Source: Lepidostoma basale (taxonomy: Eukaryota > Arthropoda > Insecta > Trichoptera > Lepidostomatidae). From it: a stretch of DNA of 64,000 nucleotides. Each line of letters starts with the position of its first letter. The first letter of the stretch is position 1. The DNA lies in NCBI GenBank assembly GCA_022606425.2, contig JAHDVF020001501.1, forward strand, positions 682,001-746,000. The letters are read 5' to 3'. Shown in pieces: positions 1-10,415 of this stretch. The position numbers and the translations under genes were made by a program. The notes below the pieces were generated by a model, which had not been told where the DNA came from, ran no database searches, and was given only the letters and a program-made list of their open reading frames with translations.

Positions 1-374
1 TACCATTTCATGAACGGTCACAAAAATAAATCTGTATATTTCAGTTCGAAGCATAACTGGTAAAAAAAATAACTAGAGATTATGAGGAGTGGTCTTCTAC
101 CGAAATAATTGTGTACCCAACGAGAAGCAATACAAATTTAAGAATCGATAGAACATTTTTAAGTGCATCTCAAAACAGATTTTTTACAAGGGTTTGAAAG
201 TAGTTAATACCTTGGCGGCAAGTTATGAAGGACTCTGAAAATGTTTACAAATTCCACAACCAATAGTACGTCCGGTCACATTTTTAAGGTTAAACTTTTT
301 TTTTTAATTCTACTTTGTCTGTATTGTGCCTTTCTGTTTTTGTATTATACGTTTTAACTATTTTGATAACTATT
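1..374. other. Unassigned AT-rich DNA
   Basis: No convincing ORF, repeat copy or RNA gene is visible. The stretch is AT-rich and leads into a TTAG-tailed retroposon. Confidence 0.5.
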
Positions 375-1000
375 ATTTAATTGTTGCCGCACTTTATAAT
401 AGTTATTTGTGACACGTAATACGTTTGTACTGTTTTGCTGTTAAAATTATATTCGTTTTTTCGTTTTTGACAGGTGTAAAAATAAATTTTTCATTTGTTC
501 CAATGACAATTTGAATAATTTCTTCAATATTATTTTAAAGTTCTTGCTGGTTAAGTGCCTAACTACAGCTAATTTAAAAACGGTGAATACGTGTAACATT
601 AATTAAATAAACACAAAAGTCCGGATCGTTCATGTCAACATGTGTAACATCGAAAAAAACATTATGTGCTGAATTAAAAAAAAACGGTGGATACGTGGAA
701 CATATTGAATAGACATTATGTGCACCATCTAAAAATAACATTTTGTGTTAAATTATTTTGTATTTTGTTATTTTATTTTATATCATTGTATTTTATATTA
801 TTGTTTTTAGATTTGTTTTGTGGGTGTTGGACGATCGAGATGCCTATTGGTGGCGATGAGGTTCGCAACCCATCACACCGCGTCTCCCGCGGGGCGAAAA
901 GAGAAGGATGGAGTGCCGCATCAGTAAAAGTGTGACAATCCATTCTTTCTGCCTACCCTTTCGGGGATATGGCGTGATGGTTAGTTAGTTAGTTAGTTAA
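375..1000 (+). mobile_element. NA-TTAG non-autonomous retroposon
   Basis: This non-coding repeat matches, in inverted orientation, the copy at 6.39-7.04 kb. Its 3' part contains the GC-rich block CGCGTCTCCCGCGGGGCGAAA and ends in GATGGTTAGTTAGTTAGTTAG. Other copies sit near 18.75, 19.55, 22.4, 23.5 and 31.9 kb. The body has no reverse transcriptase, but the last ~60 bp resemble the 3' end of the coding LINE-K at 61.4-62.3 kb. I infer that it is mobilised by that LINE. Confidence 0.75.
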
Positions 1001-1003
1001 CTA

Positions 1004-1273
1004 TTATGATAAGAGATATATGTAAGGTTGATGATATTATAAGATGGAGCAGACAGCGAAAAAAGAACTGGTATGGTCATATTCAAAGAATGGACACCAC
1101 CAGACTCCTCTATATTGCACTACATAATCAGCCTCACGGGACTCGACCTCGTGGAAGACCTCGTCAAAGATGGAAAGACAGCTGGGAGTCTACCTCACAG
1201 GAGAAGCAACACTCTGAGGAACAGACCACATAGGTCTACAACAAGGAAGAAGAAAAGAAGAAGAACTATTATA
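1004..1273 (+). mobile_element. RTE-B LINE, C-terminal fragment
   Basis: This is a 3' remnant of a non-LTR retrotransposon. The frame reads ICKVDDIIRWSRQR, then WYGHIQRMD, then RPRGRPRQRW, the usual end of RTE-type ORFs, and finishes in a purine-rich GAAGAAGAAAAGAAG tail. The same family recurs at 57.85 kb (closest match), 25.0 kb and, on the minus strand, 9.4 kb. The reverse transcriptase core is missing, so this copy is inactive. Confidence 0.8.
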
Positions 1274-2063
1274 TCATAAGTGATGTATAAAAAATCTCAT
1301 TTACTATTTGTAAGATTTTTTTTCAATAATAAAAAAAATGCACTACTGTGTATTTTATTATATGCAAATAACTATTATCTTTAACTTCACATTGAAGATG
1401 TATTGAAAGTAACCCAAATAAAAAATAATAATAATCAATGCAAAGAGCTTGAAAATATAAATATTTATCGGAAAATCTGTAGACGTTTGTGATAGACAGT
1501 AATACGATTATCGGAGAGAATCGATTTGTCATTTACAAGAAAAATAGATTTTCACTGTCGTTTGAACCTTGTTGCTGTGACATCAAATTAATCTTTTGAA
1601 AATTGAGCTCCGATAGCTAAAAACTGAATACCCGATTGTGCTCTTGGGATTGGGGTGGATGACAATAGATCGCGGCTTGCCATCGCGGCAATGCGTACTT
1701 GACAAAATCATTGAATCGTACACCATTTACAAAAAATATTTCTTGACAATTCAAAGAGCTTCTGGGGGCTTTTGGTAAGTGAATTTTGTCAGTGTTGCTT
1801 TTAATTCCGTAGGCTTACAAAAATGTTGGAGCAGTTATCGCATTGAATTTGCTCAAGAATATCGACAGATACAAGTTTAATAGAACAAAGGTCAATGTTG
1901 CAAATGTCACTGTATCACGGTTAAAATACATGTTGATAAGGGAATTTTCGAGAATTGTAGGAACAACAAATTATTTTTCTCACTAAATATACAGAATGTA
2001 CCTACAGTAAGAAAAAACATAATTAAATGATCACTTTGGAAATCAATAATACAATTCTCATAA
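1274..2063. other. Unassigned intergenic or intronic DNA
   Basis: Mostly AT-rich, with no clear gene or repeat match in the window. Confidence 0.4.
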
Positions 2064-2318
2064 TAATCTGCGACGACCTTCGTGGCAGAGTGGTAAGAGC
2101 TCTGACTTCCATATCGAAGGGCCCGGGTTCGATTCTCGGCAATGGCAGTGTGATTGTCACACTGTATTTGATCTGGTGTAGAATTCATGTAACAATAAAA
2201 TGGCGATAGATTGGCTACCTATCTCATGTCATAAGATTTAATATAATAGCTAAAAAATTAAATGTATACAGTGATTGGGTTCAAACGACCTGTTGTATAC
2301 AAAATAATAACAATAAAA
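2064..2318 (+). mobile_element. SINE-1, tRNA-derived
   Basis: The head has RNA polymerase III promoter-like boxes: an A-box region (GTGGCAGAGTGGTAAG) and a B-box (GGGTTCGATTC) at tRNA spacing. A family body follows with CAGTGTGATTGTCACACTG and AATTCATGT, then an AATAATAACAATAAAA tail. Inverted or direct copies occur at 9.0, 22.85, 33.4 and 50.3 kb. It is not a functional tRNA because the acceptor and anticodon arms do not form properly. Confidence 0.85.
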
Positions 2319-2352
2319 AACTAACTAACTTACCATCACGCCGTTTCATTTT
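2319..2352 (-). mobile_element. TTAG-tail remnant
   Basis: CTAACTAACTTACCATCACGCCG is the reverse complement of the terminal motif of LINE-K and NA-TTAG elements. Only the extreme 3' end is left. Confidence 0.6.
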
Positions 2353-2635
2353 GTTTTTCGTTATTTTATCATTTTTAAGACGTCAATACCAACTTCCCCG
2401 AAAAATCCTTTTCGTATATAATCAAACTACAAGAGTCATTAATATCATTTTTAAAAATTTAAGGCAATAAAATAGTAGTAATATATTATTTTCAATTGCC
2501 TAAGTGTATTACTATGGGATTTCACAGTTTTAATGCCTAAGGTTTCAATAAGTTGATACTAGTAACTTCACAAAGTTTTTGCTAGACTGTAAGTAATTCT
2601 TTCTTAAAATAATACATGCCAGAATAAGAGTGAAA

Positions 2636-3720
2636 TGAGAGGGAGATTTGGATGATACTCAGTTTAGATTCAGGAATGGTTTTGGTAACCGTAAAGCGCT
2701 GACAACAATAAACATATTCAATCAAAAATATTATGACCAAAGAAGGGACATCTATGATTGTTTTATTGAGTGCAAAAAAGCGTTTGGCAGAGTTAAACAC
2801 AGATTTAATTAAGATGCTATTGAGATGTGGGTTGGATGAAAAAGATGTGAGAATAATCAAGAACCTGTGCTGGGACCAAAACGCTATCATTAAATTGGAA
2901 AATAGGCATACCTCCCAAGGTAATCCGACAGGGAGGAGTCCGACAGGGATGTGTTCTCTCACCAACTAACTACTCTGACTTGGTCTTTGAAGAAGCGTTA
3001 TTGATACAAATGGCGTGAATGTCAATGGAGTACTCATCAATAATATCAGATTTAGAGATGAGACCGTTCTTATTGCGGACAGTTTAAAAGACCTTCAAGA
3101 ACTGTTTGATTAAATTGACTCCGCTGGTAAACGTTTTGGTTTGAACAATACTAAAATGATGGTTTTTAGCCGATAAACTCATCCAAATGTCCAGCTTGCA
3201 CTAAAGCGTGTTGGTATTGAAAGGGTGAAACGGTTCAGGTACTTGGGAAACATCATTGCTAAGAAATTGATCCCTGACACTGAGATAAAATACAGAATAG
3301 AAGCTGCACGAACAGCTTTTGATAAAATGAACATTTTTCTTTGCGACGAAAATATAAACCTTAAATGAGACAAAGTATTGTCAAATGTTACGTATGGTCG
3401 GCCCTACTTTACGGTGTAGAGGCGTGACTTTTAGGGTACGGCCACACCGGAGTGCCAAAGTAGGAATCAAGACACAGGTGGCTTATGGTACTGTTAAGCT
3501 CCGTAAAATATCATATTTTGGCCATGTATTGAGAGGCAACAAATACACCGTACTTCAGCTCGTCATGAAGAAGAAGATCGAGGGCCGTGGAGGGGTCGGC
3601 AGAAGACGGCTCTCCTGGCTTCGAAGAATCCGATAATGGACCGGCGTCAGATCTGTGGGGGAGCTGTTTCGCACCGCCTAAATGGTCGTCGACGTCGGAG
3701 AGACCCGGCAAGACACGTTT
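2636..3720 (+). pseudogene. LINE-P reverse transcriptase pseudogene
   Basis: This is a decayed non-LTR retrotransposon ORF. Broken frames show QFRFRNGFGN, then IYDCFIECKKAFGRV (the RT motif that holds the first catalytic Asp; here the Asp position reads Cys-Lys), then a region like VRQGCVLSP at about 2930-2960, then FRYLGN near 3235. The C-terminal part has KISYFGHVLRGNKY near 3505-3545 followed by RRRLSW. Several stops and frameshifts interrupt it. The C-terminal part matches minus-strand fragments at 13.8, 19.9 and 60.7 kb. No function is expected. Confidence 0.75.
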
Positions 3721-3790
3721 ATATCGTTCTCCCGATAATGAAAGTGTTAGCCTTCGAAACGTGTCGAGAAAAATAAACTCGAAAGTTGAA
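3721..3790 (+). repeat. Short dispersed repeat
   Basis: The segment GATAATGAAAGTGTTAG followed by CGAAACGTGTCGAGAAAAAT recurs at 14.59-14.66 kb with few changes. The family is unknown. Confidence 0.5.
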
Positions 3791-4490
3791 AAAACACTGT
3801 TTTTAATTCATAAAAATTCGTAGATATTTTCGTTTATATAATGTTATGTTACTCAATTCGGAAAAAAAATATTTCTTCATTGAAATTTCTTGAGTCGAAT
3901 GATAAATCATCAAATATCCTCCGCTTCGCATAAATTATACACTGGATATTATGTGACGTCACTCGGGCGTGAAATTCGGTAATGCTTTTTATTTTAATAA
4001 GGAACCAAGACGTTGGTAAATTGGTTATAAACAAATTGCCTGAAGCTAGCTCCCTTATTAGGATTTCGGATTCCTTGAATGGGGGATCATTTTTACTTCT
4101 ACAACTGAATATAAAGTATTAAGACTTACGCATGTTTACTACGGATCGTGATTCTCAGAATTTTAATTAAGAATTTCGGAATCACAAAATGTGATGAGAC
4201 GTTTCTTGATGTCCGGAAATAAAAACATTTACGTCCAATTAAACGTGGGGTTAGTTTTAACCTTATATTTATAGATCGAAAGATTCGAAATCGATAGGTT
4301 TGTGATAATAATTAAGAAATAAGGCCCGCTTCTTGAAGGACAACGATGATCGTGAGAAGCACGTTTAACTAGTTTGGTGCCTTAAACAAGTATACTCGCT
4401 CTCTGTTGCCTTACACGCGGGGCCAGTTATACAAAGAAGTGAATTTACTCGTTTCAGTTTTTGTCTGTTTCTGAATATTTTCTAGTATGA
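3791..4490. other. Unassigned
   Basis: No supported feature. Local ORFs look random. Confidence 0.4.
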
Positions 4491-4494
4491 TTTC

Positions 4495-4790
4495 GAATAA
4501 CTTATATTTATCTCTTCTCTTCTTCTTCTTCTTCTTCTTCCTTTTCTTAGTATAGGCCTAGTGGCTTGTTTCTTAAGAGGAATTGGCCTCCTGCGAAGTC
4601 GACTCCCAGCTGTCGTTCCATCTCTTTGGTGGTCTGCCCGGGGGTCGTCTACCTTGGGGCTGGCCGTACAATACGGTGAAAGGGAGTAGGATGGATCCAT
4701 TCTCCTCACATGTGCATACCAGTATCTTCTGCTTTGCCTTCCCCATCTAACAACATTCTTGACCTCGCATATCTCCCTTATCCTTATACC
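4495..4790 (-). mobile_element. RTE-like LINE, C-terminal fragment (minus)
   Basis: Read leftwards, the frame gives IREICEVKNVVRWGRQSRR, then WYAHVRRMD, and ends in a (GAA)n-type tail, seen on the plus strand as CTTCTTCTTCTTCTTCTTCC near 4520. It is the 3' end of an RTE-type element, truncated at 5'. It abuts, head to head, the plus-strand fragment that follows. Confidence 0.75.
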
Positions 4791-5115
4791 TGATACCACA
4801 AGAACGAAGGCTAAAGTGCGGATGCCAGAGATGCGCACACTGAGGATGATAGCAGGAAAGCCTCTTCGAGGTAGGGTGAGGAACACGGCCATCCGCGAAA
4901 TCTGCAAGGTGGAAGATATCGTGCAAAGGATGGATCACTCCAGAACTCCACACGCTGTGACGCATCAGATTCCTACCGGCTACCGTCCCCCCAGAAGCGG
5001 TCTTCCGGGGGGACGGTAGCCAAATAGATGGATGGATAGCTAGGAGTCGACCTCCCAAGAGAGGCCAGCCTGATTACAGAAACAGACGAAAGGTCTAAAA
5101 AAACAAAAAGAAGAT
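4791..5115 (+). mobile_element. RTE-like LINE, C-terminal fragment (plus)
   Basis: The frame shows MRTLRMIAGKPLRGRVRN, then IREICKVEDIV, then IPTGYRPP, with an A-rich end. The region normally encoding the GYRPPGRPPKRW motif has been turned into a perfect 15-bp inverted repeat (4978-4992 and 5007-5021). Both this and its minus-strand neighbour cover the same protein region, so they are two insertions, not one inverted element. Confidence 0.75.
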
Positions 5116-5259
5116 GAAGAGAACTTATTTATGCGAACTCTGAATAGAATAAGTTGTTTTAAAAGTAAAATATATGTTCTCTGTTCTGTAAGTTTTTTTT
5201 TACGTGCCTGTTATTATTTTATTTTTGAGATTTCTCAAATAATCCTTTAAATATTCATT

Positions 5260-5525
5260 CATTTATTTCTCGGCGCTACATTCTGGTGTGGAACTTAGCC
5301 TCCTCCACAACGGTCCTCCACTGACTTCTGTCTCTGGCTCTCCATTCCCCAGCTCCTTCCATTTTCTATCTTCTTCCACGCAATCCGCCCATCTTTTCCT
5401 CGGTCTGCCTCTTGGTCTCTTTTCGCGGGGCACCCATCTGGATATAATTTGTGCTGTTCTATCTTCTGGCATTCTTTCCACATGGCCAGCCCACCGTGGG
5501 CGTTGAAATTTACAGAATCTCACTG
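5260..5525 (-). mobile_element. LINE-R C-terminal fragment
   Basis: The minus-strand frame reads FQRPRWAGHVERMPEDR, then RPRGRPRKRWADCVEED, then GGPLWRRL. This is the conserved tail of a LINE ORF distinct from the RTE families here. It is 5' truncated. Confidence 0.75.
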
Positions 5526-6131
5526 GTTAATCAGTACTTCAAGTTTAAGGTTTCTTTTAATTCTGTAAGTCCCACTATCCAGCGTGGGTCCAAAAAAAAT
5601 TTCTCAGTTAATTAAATAAATACACAAAAAATATAATTATGTTATGTTTTGTTTTCTAAAAAAATTTACGGCACTCTAAGATCAGCAAAAATGAATACTA
5701 TCCGGCATTTAAAGGGTTAAGGGGTATAAACAAACGTCACACGTTCGTCTTCTCAACAGTATCTTGACTTGTATCCCTGCCATGAAAAAGGTAAGATTTT
5801 ATGGGTTTCTTTTTAAGACTTCATCTAAGGCCATGTGAAAGCAGTTATTGCGAAACGAGCTTATTTAAATGAGTCCGTGAAACAGTATACGAATAAAAGG
5901 GAATAATAAAAAATGTCGCAGAAGTCCTCCGTCCACGTCCCCCGGGCGCAATGTTATTATAGCCAAGTCATATTGAGTTCTAAAGGGGATTTTTTAACTT
6001 CGCTTATTACTTTTATTACTTTGAGGTAGCGACCGGAAGGATTTTTATACGTATCAGAATCAGGTAACCACTGTACACTCCGCGAAGCAAATTTAATTTC
6101 ATGTCTCACTAACCGTATTCCCGTAATAAAA
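5526..6131. other. Unassigned
   Basis: No gene or repeat that I can support. Confidence 0.4.
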
Positions 6132-6390
6132 GTGTGAACGAAATTGTAAATCTTTGACAATAACTTAAGAACACTGCAATAAAGTACCGCTATATGGCAC
6201 AATAAAGTTCTTCATATGATTAACGTTTTAGAAGAACCTGTTTAGTTTATTTCTTGTTACCATTTTTTCTGCTGTTTTTTAAATGTGTGATGGAATTGTG
6301 AATCTTTTACAATAACGTAAGAAGCAATGATGTCCCGTTATATGGCACGATAAAGTTGTTGATATGATTTAAGTATAAAAGGAACCTTAT
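6132..6390. repeat. Two diverged direct repeats, ~153-bp period
   Basis: A segment starting GTGTGAACGAAATTGTAAAT at 6132 returns as GTGTGATGGAATTGTGAAT at 6285. Both go on through TATATGGCAC(A/G)ATAAAGTT and GATATGATT-like steps to GGAACCT or GAACCTG. The copies are clearly diverged and non-coding. Confidence 0.65.
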
Positions 6391-6395
6391 TTATT

Positions 6396-6427
<32 letters not shown>

Positions 6428-7135
6428 CATCTCGCCATCTCCCTGAAAGAGTAGATAGAAAGAATGGCCTGTCACACTTTTACTGACGCGGCACTCTATC
6501 CTTCTCTTTTCGCCCCGCGGGAGACGCGGTGTGATGGGTTGCGAACCTCATCGCCACCAATTGGCATCTCCCGCACACACTTCGATCGTCCAACACCCAC
6601 AAAATAAATCTAAAACAAATAATATAAAATACGATAAAAATAATTTAACACAAAATGTTCTTTTTAGATGGTGCACATATTGTCTAAATAATTTATGTTC
6701 CACGAATCCACCGTTTTTTTTTTTAATTTAGCACATAATGTAATAACACATAATGTTTTTTTCGATGTTGCACATGTTGACATAGACGATCCGGACTCTT
6801 CTGTTTATTTAATTTAGGTTAAACGTATCCACTGTTTTTTAAATTAGCTGTAATTAGGCACTTAACCAGCAAGAACTTTAAAATAATATTGAAGAAATTA
6901 TTCAAACTGTCATTGGAATAAATGAAAAATTTATTTTTACACCTGTCAAAATTCTTTATAAAAACGATAAAACAAATATAATTTTAACAGCAAAACAGTA
7001 CAAACGTATTACGTGTCACAATTAACTATTATAAAGTGCGGCAACAGTTTAATTGACCAAAACAATTCACTTATACAGAAAAAAATATCCCCAAATTTAC
7101 AGGAGCACCACATGAACCAAACCAAATTTTCAAAT
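6391..7135 (-). mobile_element. NA-TTAG non-autonomous retroposon (minus)
   Basis: It begins with (AACT)n, the complement of the TTAG tail, followed by AACCATCTCGCCATCTCCC and the GCGGGAGACGCGG block. It mirrors the element at 375-1000 and extends somewhat further at the 5' end, where it matches 23.88-24.03 kb. No ORF is present. Confidence 0.75.
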
Positions 7136-7264
7136 TTTATTTTATTTTTAAAATCTATAATAATGTTAACCTTAAAGCGTGATCCCTTCAATAAGTTTTT
7201 TTTATAAATATTTATTAAATAATAGTTTTAAACTTTTATTTAAATTTAATGTATTTGAACAATA

Positions 7265-7450
7265 ATATAAATCTCCATATCAATTTATCAATCCGAATGA
7301 AAAAGTCTGTTTTCTAGCCATTTAATGACAATTAAATGTATCCCTTTGCTAAGTAATTATCAAATATCCGATTTGTTAATACCTTAGCTTAGCGAAACAA
7401 GTTATTCCCATTAAAAATAAAATTACACTTCTAGAAAACAGACCATTTTG
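7265..7450. repeat. PAL-K palindromic repeat
   Basis: The ends read CCGAATGAAAAAGTCTGTTTTC and, inverted, CTTCTAGAAAACAGACC. The centre carries a TTATCAAAT-type inverted block and GCGAAACAAGTTATTCCC. Other copies occur at 12.3/13.6, 17.4, 22.0, 28.0, 30.5, 37.8, 54.1, 54.4, 59.9 and 63.1 kb. Confidence 0.7.
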
Positions 7451-7464
7451 TAAATTACATATAA

Positions 7465-7630
7465 GTTTGAATACATATAATTGCACTTAGTATTACAATA
7501 ATTTATTTAACTTAAAATAGACATGTTTCGGTTATGTATTACATAACCTTTATCAATGTACACAATTTTAACGTATCTGTGTTAAGTGAAATAAAGTGTT
7601 GTATAACCAAGTGTAATTATATTTATTCAA
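7465..7630. repeat. Small palindromic repeat
   Basis: ATATAATTGCACTTAG on the left pairs with CCAAGTGTAATTATATTTAT on the right. The centre includes GACATGTTTCGGTTATG. It resembles the other foldback repeats in having a ACATGTTTCGG core. Confidence 0.5.
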
Positions 7631-7702
7631 ATAATAATCCACAATACAAAGTAAAGGAGAATATCGAAGAAACATGTAAGTAAAAAAAAAGCACATTTAT
7701 AA

Positions 7703-7880
7703 AAAACACTTTGTATAAAACTATTTTATTTCGAGTAAGGAGCGCCAATCGGTTTCACTCTATAACGAGCTTCATCGGGGCTATACACAAACTATTTGTG
7801 TATAGCCCTGATAAAGCTCGTTAGAGAGTGAAACCGGTTGGTGCTCCATAGTCAAAATAAAGTGATTTTATACAAAGTGT
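7703..7880. repeat. PAL-C foldback repeat
   Basis: This is a nearly perfect inverted repeat. The left arm has AAAAACACTTTGTATAAAA and CGGTTTCACTCTATAACGAG; the right arm has the matching GTGAAACCGGTTGG and ATACAAAGTGTTTTT. The loop is only a few bases (CTATTT). Related copies lie at 41.83 and 49.03 kb. Confidence 0.8.
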
Positions 7881-7979
7881 TTTTAAAAAGTGTTTTTTTA
7901 AATATGTCAAACCACCAAGTATTGGCTTCTTACCAAAGTTCAAACATATTAGTTTTATTCTCAATGATTTTTTAATAAT

Positions 7980-8340
7980 TAAATCACTTTCTTCTATGTT
8001 CGCCATGCCATAACTTTGTGTTATAGTGTTTAATGTTTCTTTTTTATATACTTTGTATACAATACTCATTTATTAAAAAAATTAAATCAAAATTAAATTT
8101 TAATCATGTTTCGGACTAACCAGCCCTTCATCAGTGATATTATTTTAAATTAAAAAAAAACATTTCAACATCTGTCAAAACTGACCATATTTGCAAACAA
8201 TTTTATAATACTTGAAATAATATCACTGAAGAAGGGCTTGTTTGTCCGAAACATGTTTGATATTAAATTTCGTGTTTATTTTTTTAATAAATGTGAGTGT
8301 TGTATACAAAGTATATATACGAGTATAAAAAAAAAGGAAT
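7980..8340. repeat. PAL-H foldback repeat
   Basis: Two arms pair across about 320 bp: TTATATACTTTGTATACAA with TTGTATACAAAGTATATA, and ATGTTTCGGACTAACCAG with TTTGTCCGAAACATGTTTG, plus CTTCATCAGTGATATTATTT with its complement. The repeat is non-coding. Copies are at 18.2, 28.3/29.8, 31.0, 38.0 and 49.8 kb. Confidence 0.8.
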
Positions 8341-8890
8341 CACTGTTTAAAAAAATATGTAATTCCGTAAAAAATTACGCCCTTAGTTGATTAAAAATTA
8401 CGTTATATTTATATGTTCTTCAAAATAAAGTAAGTAAATCTAATAAACTTTTTTTCTCACTCGTCAGACGGTTCAGTAAGCGTCCATCCAAATAAATGAA
8501 AACTTATGATTAATTATTAAAATTTATTAACTTTCATATTCTGGTACAGAATGTTTTTATTTGACCTCTGGGGTAGGACCGCAGAAAAAAGCGATCATTT
8601 GTATTTGTCAAATGTCTGCTGTAATTAAAGCAGTTTTAAACGGGGCTCGCATCGCTCTGCTGTCATAGTGGGTGTCGGGTGTTTTTATTACTTTTGTTAC
8701 AGCGGCAACTCCTGTAGGACCACTACACGGCACGCACATAAATAGACGGAAAAAGTTCCTTTCCTATGTAAATTTTAAGGATAATTAAAGTTAATATGTT
8801 TGAGAGGAATGAGGCGGGAAACGAATGTCAATAAAAGTTTAGCTAAAACAACTAATGTTGATTAAACATTGAAGTAGTGTTGCTTCTGCT
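8341..8890. other. Unassigned
   Basis: AT-rich, with one moderately GC-rich patch near 8640-8740. No supported gene. Confidence 0.4.
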
Positions 8891-8892
8891 AC

Positions 8893-9019
8893 TTCAAGTG
8901 ACATGTCTGGTCCCCCAAACGTTGGCGATCACCTCGGCGAACCTGTCCTTGTCCTGCGCCACTCGGAACAGCTCATCCACACTTTGGATGCCGGTCTAAT
9001 CCCTCACGTTTCGCAACTA
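8893..9019 (-). mobile_element. LINE-P 3' end, part 1
   Basis: GGTCCCCCAAACGTTGGCGATCAC and the following CGCCACTCGGAACAGCTC are the complement of the LINE-P ORF end (…LFRVAQDREAFAGVIANV in the 60.7-kb copy). The fragment stops at 9019 where a SINE begins and resumes after 9290. Confidence 0.7.
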
Positions 9020-9290
9020 GGACATTATTGTTATTATTATTTGGTTGAATTGCTCTTTACATCATGACAGCATGAGCCAAATCGATATAAAGGGTATTAT
9101 AGCTATCATAGTGATTCTCGTGACATGTGATAGGTAGCTAATCTATCGCCATTTTATTGTCACGTGAATTCTACACCAGACCAAATACAGTGTGACAATC
9201 ATACTGCCCTCGACGGGAATCGAACCCAGTACCTTCGGGGTGGCAGTCTATGCACTTACCATTCGCCACGAAGGTCGTCGAGATCTGTCT
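9020..9290 (-). mobile_element. SINE-1, tRNA-derived (minus), nested in LINE-P
   Basis: The minus strand carries the tRNA-like head (B-box complement GGGAATCGAACCC; A-box region near 9255-9285) and the family body with CACTGTATTTGG and AATTCACGTGACAATAAAATGG. The tail is an ATT-rich run near 9030. LINE-P sequence lies on both sides, so the SINE landed in an older LINE copy. No clean target duplication could be called. Confidence 0.8.
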
Positions 9291-9400
9291 CCTACCGGGC
9301 CCTCGGTGTTTCTCAATTTTCCGCTCCAATATAAGTTGGAGAAGGTGGTACTTTTACCCCATTTTGCAGTATATGACCTGTGAAATCTTCCGAGCCTTGA
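9291..9400 (-). mobile_element. LINE-P, part 2
   Basis: TCCTACCGGGCCCTCGGTG, then AATATAAGTTGGAGAAGG and GACCTGTGAAATCTTCCG line up with the 60.8-60.9-kb LINE-P copy directly upstream of the sequence left of the SINE. Confidence 0.65.
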
Positions 9401-9745
9401 TAATTGACAAATCAAATCAACTGCCCTTGCCTTGACGCCATATGTTGTTATTGGTCTTACGCATGCTTTATAGATTCTCATCTTACTATTAATGGCCATG
9501 TATTTGTTTTTCCATATTGTGGATTATAGAGCCCTAGAGAATGTGCAGCTGACTTGTTAACTTGGGTTTGTATTTCTTCCCGCAGATCAGCTCCTCCCAC
9601 CAGGTCTATCTTATAATATCCTGAACCTCACATATCTCTATTATTCTGGTGTTCCTCACGCGATATCTCAGTGACTTGCCTGTTATCGTCCTCAGTGTCT
9701 TCATTTCGGAAGTCCTTCTATTGAGGGCTTTGAGGACTTTAGAAA
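9401..9745 (-). mobile_element. RTE-B LINE fragment (minus)
   Basis: The complement encodes MAINSKMRIYKACVRPI, then after decay a stretch like KTLRTITGKSLRYRVRNTRIIEICEVQDII. These are the usual residues before the RTE C-terminal domain. The copy is frameshifted and lacks its 3' end. Confidence 0.7.
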
Positions 9746-10362
9746 TATCGTTTTAATTGATTGCTATTTTCAATGCCTTGAGTATGGCAAAAGAGTATCC
9801 CGCCTTGAGTATTCCATTAAGGTTTCGCAAAGAAGAAAAAAATAAATTTTAAAATTTATTAAATTAACTGGTTAAATTTATTAAATTAATTTTATAAAAG
9901 GGTTTAAATTATCTCCGATTATTCCGGCGCAAGCTTTGACTCTTGTATAGAATTTGCAAGGAGTGCTAAGATACAATTCATGTAGCCAGTAATTGACTTT
10001 GATAATGTAGGCAGAGCAAATGCATAGTAGGGAAGTGTTTCGGTTGTCGCGGCAGATAAGAACAGAAGTACAGATCTCAGCGAGGACAGTGCTCCAATAA
10101 TGGTTCACTCCGTCGTATTTAGGTCACGGTTATGAATTATAAATGCATCCCAAAGCTGGGAAAGTTTCCCTCGGAGGGTTGTCAATACACGGAATTGTGA
10201 ACATGAATTAATTTTTAATGATATGCGCACATTGTAAGCGCGAAATCTGCGTATTATAAAATCAAATTTATCCGAAACGTAAATTCATACAAAACAAGAT
10301 TTAATCGCAAAGGTGCGAGATAAATTACGCGTCAAACACATTTAACATTCTTCTCATTCTTC
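9746..10362. other. Unassigned, partly GC-richer DNA
   Basis: No family could be recognised. Residues 9900-10200 are less AT-rich than the surroundings but show no exon signals I trust. Confidence 0.35.
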
Positions 10363-10415
10363 TTTTGGTGCCGTGCCAGGTCCCCCCAACGTTGGCGATC
10401 ACTACAGCAAAGATA
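10363..10415 (-). mobile_element. LINE-P extreme 3' end
   Basis: TTCTTTTGGTGCCGTGCCAGG and TCCCCCCAACGTTGGCGATC are the complement of the LINE-P stop-codon region and purine-rich tail. Confidence 0.7.

Noticed and set aside
960..1005. (TTAG)n runs as telomeric repeat
   Set aside because: The insect telomere unit is TTAGG. Here the unit is four bases, occurs only at retroposon 3' ends and appears in both orientations.
2064..2130. Functional tRNA gene at the SINE-1 head
   Set aside because: The same head is followed by the same non-tRNA body in several places, which identifies a SINE.
4791..5115. Twin-priming inversion of a single RTE copy
   Set aside because: Both arms code for the same C-terminal region and each has its own tail, so they are two copies.
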